This document shows positions 59,218 to 64,000 of a stretch of DNA of 64,000 nucleotides, one piece after another; position 1 is the first letter of the stretch; each line of letters starts with the position of its first letter. The DNA is taken from positions 3,050,501 to 3,114,500 of the forward strand of contig NZ_JACHJW010000001.1 of NCBI RefSeq assembly GCF_014203835.1, in the 5' to 3' direction. Source of the stretch: Micromonospora polyrhachis. GTDB taxonomy: Bacteria; Actinomycetota; Actinomycetes; Mycobacteriales; Micromonosporaceae. The notes under the pieces are model-generated. The model was not told the origin of the DNA and made no database searches. It worked only from the letters and a program-made list of their open reading frames with translations. Made by a program: the position numbers and the translations under genes.

Positions 59218-59317
59218 GATTCACTCTCCGTTTACTTCACACGGATCACGCGATTTGCACGAACATGTGTGCACGGCCATCCACATGGCCCCCTACCTGG
59301 GGGTCGGCGGCAACCGT

Positions 59318-59348
59318 GCGGGCCGTGCGCATGGTGCACACGGCCCGC
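59318..59348. terminator. Terminator of the TraB operon
   Basis: gcgggccgtg (59318-59327) and cacggcccgc (59339-59348), 10-bp stem, just downstream of the TraB stop on the minus strand. Confidence 0.65.
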
Positions 59349-59365
59349 CTTGCGGTTACTGCGGG

Positions 59366-61282
59366 TCACACCGGTTCTGGTACACGGATGCGGTAGTGAC
59401 CCCGGTCGGTGGCGGTGAGCAGTGCGTCTGCGCCACGGGTGAGTGCTCGCAGCTGCTGGTACAACCACGAGCCGGACAAGCCGGTTTCGGCGAGCACGTC
59501 GCCCAACTCGGTCGGCCGGACCACGTCGACACCAGCGTCGGCGAGGGTCAACAGATGGGTACGGAGCGTCTCCCGGGCCTGGGCGGGGGCCATCTTCGGC
59601 CGCTCGCCGAATGAGAACCGGGGCATGCCGGGTGGGGCGCTGATCGGCGTCGCCGGGTCAACGTCGTCCGGCGGGTCTCCCGGGTCGATTGCCTTGTTGA
59701 GGGGTGGCGTCGGAGTCTCCTCTCTCGTCGGCGCGGAGGGGTGGATGCTCTCCGCTGGCGTTGTCTGCCGGGTGGCCGCCCCGGCCGGCCGGTACGGAGC
59801 GACGGCTGCCGCCCGGTCGTCCTCGTCCGCCACGAACGACCGGGCAGGCATGATCCAGCGGGCGGGGTCGGTGCCGGGCACCTCGGCGTACAGGTAGCCG
59901 GGCTTGGTGTTCTTCCAGGCCCACGGCATCGCCCCGGCGTCGAGGGTGGCGTCGGACAGGGCCATGCCAGCGTCGGTCTCGCTGTCGACTCCGAGGCAGA
60001 TCGACCCGCCGATGTTGGCCCGTGCGCTGGTGGGGAATCGGTCGTGGCTGGCTCGCTGGAGTCCGAAGATGAGGCTGATGCCCGCGCTTCGCGCGGCCTC
60101 GGTCAGCTCCGTCACCAGCGGGTTCCCGGCGGCTACCTGCGCTGCTTCGTCCACGATCGCAACCCGGTAGCGCGGGCACTGGGCGCAGCCCTCGGTCCAC
60201 TGCTTGTGCCCGTGCTGGCCGATCTGCCTTGCTCGGGTGGCGATGTCGGCGTACAAAACCTCCAGCATGTCGCTCGTGTCGTCCTCGGTCATCGCGAGCC
60301 GGGCCGCCCCATCCTTGGCCCACTGCGGCAGCTGGTGGCCCTTGCGGGGGTCAGCCAGCCACAAGTCGGCGTCGATGCGGGACAGCACTTCGGCGGCAAT
60401 GTTGAGCAGCACCTCGGTCTTGCCGGCACCGGTCATGCCCACCACCAGGAAGTGGGCGGCGTTGCGTCCAGCAGCATGGTCACCGGGTAGCCACACCATC
60501 AGCGGCTCCCCGTCTTCCATCACGCCGAGCACCAGCGGCAGCGCGATGGACCTTCCCGGCGCGGACAGGCCAGGCCAGGTAAGCGTCTCCCGGAGCTGGT
60601 CAACCGGCACCACCTCGACCCGGCCACGCCGCGCAGAGTCCGGATCGGGCAGGACCCGTACCGCCGTCTCCGGCACGTCAAGCGCGGAGGCCAGAGCCGC
60701 CCGGTCACCAGCCAACTCCTTGACCGAGGTACCCGGCTCCAGCGTGATGGCGGCAGCCGCCTTGGCACCATTGATCGTCGGTCGACCAACGGTCGCATTA
60801 CGCAGACTCTTCACTGCCTCTGCCAGGCCACCGCCGGCCGAGCTGGTCGGGTCCTCACCAACGGACCGCAGGATCCGCACGACCGCCATCGCGATGCTGG
60901 CCGTCGGTGCCCCGAGCAGCCACATGTCCAGCCACGGGGACGACCAGGGGGCGGCGATGGTGGCCCCGATCGCCCACGCCGACCCCGCCACGCAGGTGGT
61001 GGTGGCGACCGCCCGCCGAACGATGCCCCGTGCGGCGGCGGCCCGCCACGTCAGCGCTGTCAGCGCGGTACCTGCCAGGGTGAGACCAACGGCGACCCCG
61101 CCGATGGCGGCCGGGTCATCAGCCCACCGCCAGTGCGCCAAACCGGTGGCCACCGCCAGGCCGACCGAGCCGGCCGGGGTGACCAGATAGGGCCACAGCG
61201 GCAGCTTCACCGTGTGGACGCTGGCCAATCCGGTGTCGCCGGTGGATATCCCGGCGTTCTTCGGCATCTTCGTCTTCGCCAT
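59366..61282 (-). CDS. TraB-type FtsK/SpoIIIE DNA translocase (conjugation)
   Basis: 638 residues. Two to four TM segments in the first 150 residues (PYLVTPAGSVGLAVATGL and others), a linker, and the FtsK-like motor with Walker A FLVVGMTGAGKTEVLL (about residue 285) and Walker B VAIVDEAAQVA. C-terminal 75 residues form a winged helix (VVRPTELGDVLAETGLSGSW), equivalent to the domain that reads the clt/TRS repeats in Streptomyces TraB. It moves double-stranded DNA between mycelia. One TraB suffices for transfer in this group. Its likely target array lies at 62555-62884. Confidence 0.92.
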   Translation of the reverse strand: MAKTKMPKNAGISTGDTGLASVHTVKLPLWPYLVTPAGSVGLAVATGLAHWRWADDPAAIGGVAVGLTLAGTALTALTWRAAAARGIVRRAVATTTCVAGSAWAIGATIAAPWSSPWLDMWLLGAPTASIAMAVVRILRSVGEDPTSSAGGGLAEAVKSLRNATVGRPTINGAKAAAAITLEPGTSVKELAGDRAALASALDVPETAVRVLPDPDSARRGRVEVVPVDQLRETLTWPGLSAPGRSIALPLVLGVMEDGEPLMVWLPGDHAAGRNAAHFLVVGMTGAGKTEVLLNIAAEVLSRIDADLWLADPRKGHQLPQWAKDGAARLAMTEDDTSDMLEVLYADIATRARQIGQHGHKQWTEGCAQCPRYRVAIVDEAAQVAAGNPLVTELTEAARSAGISLIFGLQRASHDRFPTSARANIGGSICLGVDSETDAGMALSDATLDAGAMPWAWKNTKPGYLYAEVPGTDPARWIMPARSFVADEDDRAAAVAPYRPAGAATRQTTPAESIHPSAPTREETPTPPLNKAIDPGDPPDDVDPATPISAPPGMPRFSFGERPKMAPAQARETLRTHLLTLADAGVDVVRPTELGDVLAETGLSGSWLYQQLRALTRGADALLTATDRGHYRIRVPEPV

Positions 61283-61284
61283 GT

Positions 61285-61653
61285 CTACGCCTTGAACTTG
61301 AAGTCGGGCTTGCGGGCTCCCCGGTAGCCGGCCGCCGACAGCTCGGGGTCGAACGCGGCGACAAACCGGTTGGAGGCGGTGATGATGTACTGGCTCGCGA
61401 CCACCAGCGCCTCGCTGGCCTGGCCGATCGGCCGGGACACCTGGTTGGCGCGACGGCGTCCCGACAGGCCGCCGACGGACAGGCCGCCGGAGACAGTGCG
61501 GAGCTTGGCGTCCAACTCGCTTGCGCAGATGCCCAACTCCAGGGCGCCAGCGTGGAGGATGCGCCGAGAGTTCTCGCACCATTCGATCAGGGCGAGGTTG
61601 TCGGTGAGCGCGTCCGCACCGACGAAGAACGACTTGCTGGCGGGCTGTGTCAT
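61285..61653 (-). CDS. Conserved AICE hypothetical protein upstream of TraB
   Basis: 122 residues after GAGAGGAA. Helical; FVGADALTDNLALIEWCENS and PIGQASEALVVASQYIITAS. It is two bases from the TraB start and probably co-translated. I recall small proteins in this place in pSAM2-like plasmids, without defined function. Confidence 0.65.
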   Translation of the reverse strand: MTQPASKSFFVGADALTDNLALIEWCENSRRILHAGALELGICASELDAKLRTVSGGLSVGGLSGRRRANQVSRPIGQASEALVVASQYIITASNRFVAAFDPELSAAGYRGARKPDFKFKA

Positions 61654-61739
61654 GGTTGGTGTTCCTCTCTGGGGGATGCGGAGGGCGACCTGCTGGTCTA
61701 GGGCGTGGTCGCCCTCCACGCTGATGAATGTGCAGGGAC

Positions 61740-62342
61740 CTACAAACGCTGACCCGCAATGTCCAGATCCTGATCGGCCTGCATGTCCCACTCGGTGGAA
61801 CGCCCGGCCCGCTGGTCCATCCCTAGTGCGGCGACCATGCCAATCCCGGCCAGGAACGCAACCCCTACCCCCGTCGCTCCGAGAGTGGCGCTGACCTCGC
61901 CTTGCGTCTCGACCGCGATCAGGGTGACGGCGATCAGGGCGATCAGCCCGGCCAGCGTGTACGCCACCGTGGTCCAGCGGGTGGTGTCGTAGCTGACCTG
62001 GGGCTCCGGGTCGACGTCGGCGCACGGCTGGTCCATGTCCATGTCGACCTCGACCGCGTACAGCACCTCCGGCGGCAACCCGGCGGCGGCCTCGACGTGA
62101 CGGGCGAACCGGGACTCCTGCAGGGCCCGCACCCCGGCCGGGGTGAGCTGCCACACCCGACGAGCCGGGTCCGGCACCAGCGCGACGTGCCCCGCCAGCA
62201 GCGCCGCCCGCACCTCGAGGTCGAGGTAGGCGACGTTGTCGCCCTCGTCGGTCTGGGTCACGGCCTGGCCCTCGACCAGATCCAGGAGACGCTCCTGGTC
62301 TTCGTCCAGCCGGTGGATGACCGGTAGCTGTGTTGCGGTCAT
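61740..62342 (-). CDS. Spd-like membrane protein with wHTH-type N-terminus
   Basis: 200 residues after GGAGGAA. N-terminal 85 residues resemble a winged helix (LLAGHVALVPDPARRVWQLT), then two TM segments (TVAYTLAGLIALIAVTLIAV, GATGVGVAFLAGIGMVAALG). Situated in the transfer operon between the large Spd-like gene and TraB. Possibly a spread or entry-exclusion protein. Confidence 0.6.
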   Translation of the reverse strand: MTATQLPVIHRLDEDQERLLDLVEGQAVTQTDEGDNVAYLDLEVRAALLAGHVALVPDPARRVWQLTPAGVRALQESRFARHVEAAAGLPPEVLYAVEVDMDMDQPCADVDPEPQVSYDTTRWTTVAYTLAGLIALIAVTLIAVETQGEVSATLGATGVGVAFLAGIGMVAALGMDQRAGRSTEWDMQADQDLDIAGQRL

Positions 62343-62411
62343 GATGGTGGTTCCTCCTCTGGGGAATGGGGCGCGGCCGGGATGTGAGAGTCGGTGGCCG
62401 CGCCCCGCTTG

Positions 62412-63851
62412 CTACTTCTTCTTGCCGAGCACCCGGCGCACCGTGCTGATGCTGACGTTGACCTGTGCAGCGATCTCGGCGTCGGGAGTGTTCTTCTTGG
62501 CGAGACGCTTGATCTGCGCGTCGCGCTGCTTGATGTCGCCCTCGCGGCCCCCCATGGCCACCTGGCGACCGGTGCGGCTGGCCACAGCAATGGCCACACC
62601 ACCACCTGACTCGTGGCCGCCCTCAGTGGCCATCGACATGGCCACCTTGCTGGCCACAGTGGGAGCGTCTTGCGTGGCCGTCACGATGGCCAACAGATCC
62701 ACATCGTCCTGGCCGCGATCCTGGCCACCGTCGTGGCCAGAGAGTTGGCCATCGAGATGGCCAGCCGCAGCGCTCGCGATGGCCACCTGCGGCGTACCGT
62801 CGATGGCCGCGCATGTGGCCACCGGCTTGGCCGCCACAATGCCGACCGTCGGCGACTGGTAGAACGCGTGGGCACCCATGGCCAGTCGGTATCGGGCCCG
62901 CTTCGCCTCGGCCTTGATTTCCTCCAACGCGGCACGGGTCGCGTCATCCAACTCGCCGGACGCGGGGGCAGCAGGCAGGGCAGCGGACCCACGTCGTAGC
63001 ACTCGGCCGGCTACGCGCAGCCGGCCACCGTCCAGGGCCTGAGTCCGGCGCTGCCGCTCCTTGTTGTAGCCCTCCCAAGCCTTGCGCGGGTCTCGCTCGT
63101 TGTGTTCGATCGACCACCGCTTGGCGGCCCACGTCCGGAGCGGGAAGGCTCTACGGCGCGCTGGGGAAAACTCGACGCCGGCCTCATCAATCAGGCCTTC
63201 GGCAACCAGCTGGATGTGCTGCTTCCAGCGGCTGTAGAGGCCCCAGAGCCAGGGTGATGAGACAGACAAGGTCCCGAGGATTACGGCCATGGCCGTCGGC
63301 TGCCATCCATCGCTGAAGTGGCTGTAGTTGACGGCCCCGAAGAGCAGGGCAACCCCGTACGACGCGCGGCGCAACTTTGCCGCCGTCGAGTGGGCCTTCC
63401 GTAGCAGATGCTCGTGGGCCTGCCAGCCGATGTAAAGGGAGATGCTTTCGGCGGCGGCGGCCACCCCGATGGCCACGGCAACCTTCACGGGGGCTGGCCA
63501 ATCCTCGGGGGCCTCCCCGTAGACATAGCCGATCTGCCCACCGATCGACGCGGCGTTGGACAGCAGCAGAGGGCCAGCGGTCCGGGCGAGGTGGCCAATT
63601 TTCTGGAGTTGGGCGACACGCTTTGCTCGGCGCTCGGCCTCTTCCTTCTTGCGTCGCTCCTCGGCTTCGGCCTGCTCTCGCGCTTCAGCCTTGGCGGTTT
63701 CGCGGGCGGCTTCCTCGTCTTCGCGACGCACCTTCGACAACAACCGCTCACGCTCGATGAGGGCGTTGGTCTCCGCAGCAAGGGCGGCAGCGATGGCTGC
63801 GGCGTCGGGGGCAACCACCGGAGTGCGCTGGGGGCGGCGGAACAGCTTCAT
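62412..63851 (-). CDS. Large Spd-like transfer protein with C-terminal HTH
   Basis: 479 residues. N-terminal coiled coil (ARETAKAEAREQAEAEERRK), three or four TM segments at about residues 90-210 (VKVAVAIGVAAAAESISLYI, ASYGVALLFGAVNYSHFSDG), a cytosolic helical part, and a C-terminal HTH (NTPDAEIAAQVNVSISTVRR). DUF2637/SpdB2-like in layout. The DNA for residues about 323-433 carries the TGGCCA array and encodes low-complexity Gly/Asp/Gln repeats (SGHDGGQDRGQDDVD). Likely the first gene of the operon that ends with TraB. Confidence 0.75.
   Translation of the reverse strand: MKLFRRPQRTPVVAPDAAAIAAALAAETNALIERERLLSKVRREDEEAARETAKAEAREQAEAEERRKKEEAERRAKRVAQLQKIGHLARTAGPLLLSNAASIGGQIGYVYGEAPEDWPAPVKVAVAIGVAAAAESISLYIGWQAHEHLLRKAHSTAAKLRRASYGVALLFGAVNYSHFSDGWQPTAMAVILGTLSVSSPWLWGLYSRWKQHIQLVAEGLIDEAGVEFSPARRRAFPLRTWAAKRWSIEHNERDPRKAWEGYNKERQRRTQALDGGRLRVAGRVLRRGSAALPAAPASGELDDATRAALEEIKAEAKRARYRLAMGAHAFYQSPTVGIVAAKPVATCAAIDGTPQVAIASAAAGHLDGQLSGHDGGQDRGQDDVDLLAIVTATQDAPTVASKVAMSMATEGGHESGGGVAIAVASRTGRQVAMGGREGDIKQRDAQIKRLAKKNTPDAEIAAQVNVSISTVRRVLGKKK
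62555..62884. repeat. Array of TGGCC(A/G) motifs at 12-bp periodicity, candidate clt
   Basis: TGGCCA starts at 62555, 62579, 62591, 62627, 62639, 62651, 62687, 62722, 62734, 62746, 62758, 62780, 62816 and 62879; TGGCCG at 62613, 62675, 62710, 62804 and 62828. Most steps are 12 bp or a multiple (with a few 1-2 bp shifts). The motif is read in different codon phases across the gene, so DNA rather than protein is conserved. Chance expectation for TGGCCA in 330 bp at this base composition is about 0.1. Confidence 0.9.
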
Positions 63852-64000
63852 GGCGGTCAGACTGCCACACGAATGGAAGAGTTGTAAAGCTTGGTAGGGT
63901 TGTGAGAGTGTGAGTCATGCTCATTCAGGCCAGTGATCGCCCACCGCCCCCGCATCTGAGACCATGGGTCAACCTGGCATGGTTGGCAGAGGGGGACGGC
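63852..64000. other. Upstream region of the transfer operon, cut by window end
   Basis: 149 bases without a gene. Minus-strand TTTACA near 63885 could be a -35 element of the transfer operon promoter. No attachment site or tRNA is visible. Confidence 0.4.

Larger units (their letters stand above)
22639..64000. mobile_element. Integrated prophage joined to AICE-type conjugation genes, right end outside window
   Basis: The element starts at a truncated tRNA 3' end beside a tyrosine integrase. It holds, in order, integration and repressor genes, phage early and replication genes, a full siphophage head-tail-lysis module, and from 56.1 kb minus-strand genes typical of actinomycete integrative conjugative elements (GntR, Nudix, TraB/FtsK, Spd). 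No second tRNA or core copy was found to 64,000, so the right end lies beyond. Whether this is one hybrid or two neighbouring elements is unresolved. Confidence 0.85.

Noticed and set aside
1-64000. CRISPR array
   Set aside because: The tandem repeats at 2311, 5283 and 62555 have no unique spacers of constant length and no cas1/cas2; the Cas4-like gene belongs to phage recombination.

Overview
The window is high-GC actinobacterial DNA. Gene content and style (IdeR/DmdR-type iron box, ABC-F protein, paired FluC channels, WhiB, GTG/GTGA-coupled genes, TraB-type FtsK) best fit a Micromonosporaceae genome such as Micromonospora; this is inference from gene families, not a database match.

Bases 1 to about 22,640 are ordinary chromosome: a partial XRE regulator, an iron-box-controlled FhuF-like ferric-siderophore reductase, a GT-C-like membrane protein, a methyltransferase, a PEBP protein, a TetR/MFS efflux pair, an ABC-F ribosome-protection protein with two overlapping upstream ORFs, an N-terminally truncated LuxR-type regulator, a regulator/DUF4097/serine-hydrolase cluster, a hydroxyacid dehydrogenase, an old-yellow-enzyme gene with its MerR regulator, two FluC fluoride-channel genes (one frameshifted), a set of small coupled hypothetical genes, CutA, a second XRE regulator, and an HTH/nucleotidyltransferase pair that looks like a toxin-antitoxin or defence module.

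At about 22,639 there is a truncated tRNA 3' end that reads as an attachment-site half, followed immediately by a tyrosine integrase. From here to the end of the window lies an integrated mobile element whose right end is not reached. Its left and central part is a siphophage-type prophage: integrase, XRE repressor with operators, excisionase, HNH nuclease, small early genes including a WhiB protein, Cas4-like nuclease, primase-helicase, an iteron-like inverted repeat (candidate replication origin), resolvase, a second HNH gene, terminase, portal, MuF-like protein (frameshifted), scaffold, DUF5309-like capsid, connectors, tail tube, tail chaperones with a canonical -1 slippery heptamer, tape measure, tail proteins, amidase and small membrane lysis proteins.

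From about 56.1 kb the strand changes and the genes become those of an actinomycete integrative conjugative element (AICE): small zinc-ribbon and HTH proteins, a short GntR regulator (KorSA type), a Nudix hydrolase, a TraB/FtsK DNA translocase with C-terminal winged helix, and Spd-like membrane proteins. No attachment site or tRNA is visible between the phage and conjugation parts, so the window may show one hybrid phage-AICE element, or two elements fused or nested. Inside the last Spd-like gene there is an array of 14 TGGCCA plus 5 TGGCCG motifs set mostly at multiples of 12 bp and read in more than one codon phase; it is a good candidate for the cis-acting transfer site recognised by TraB. 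This array and the iteron origin are the most unusual signals in the window.
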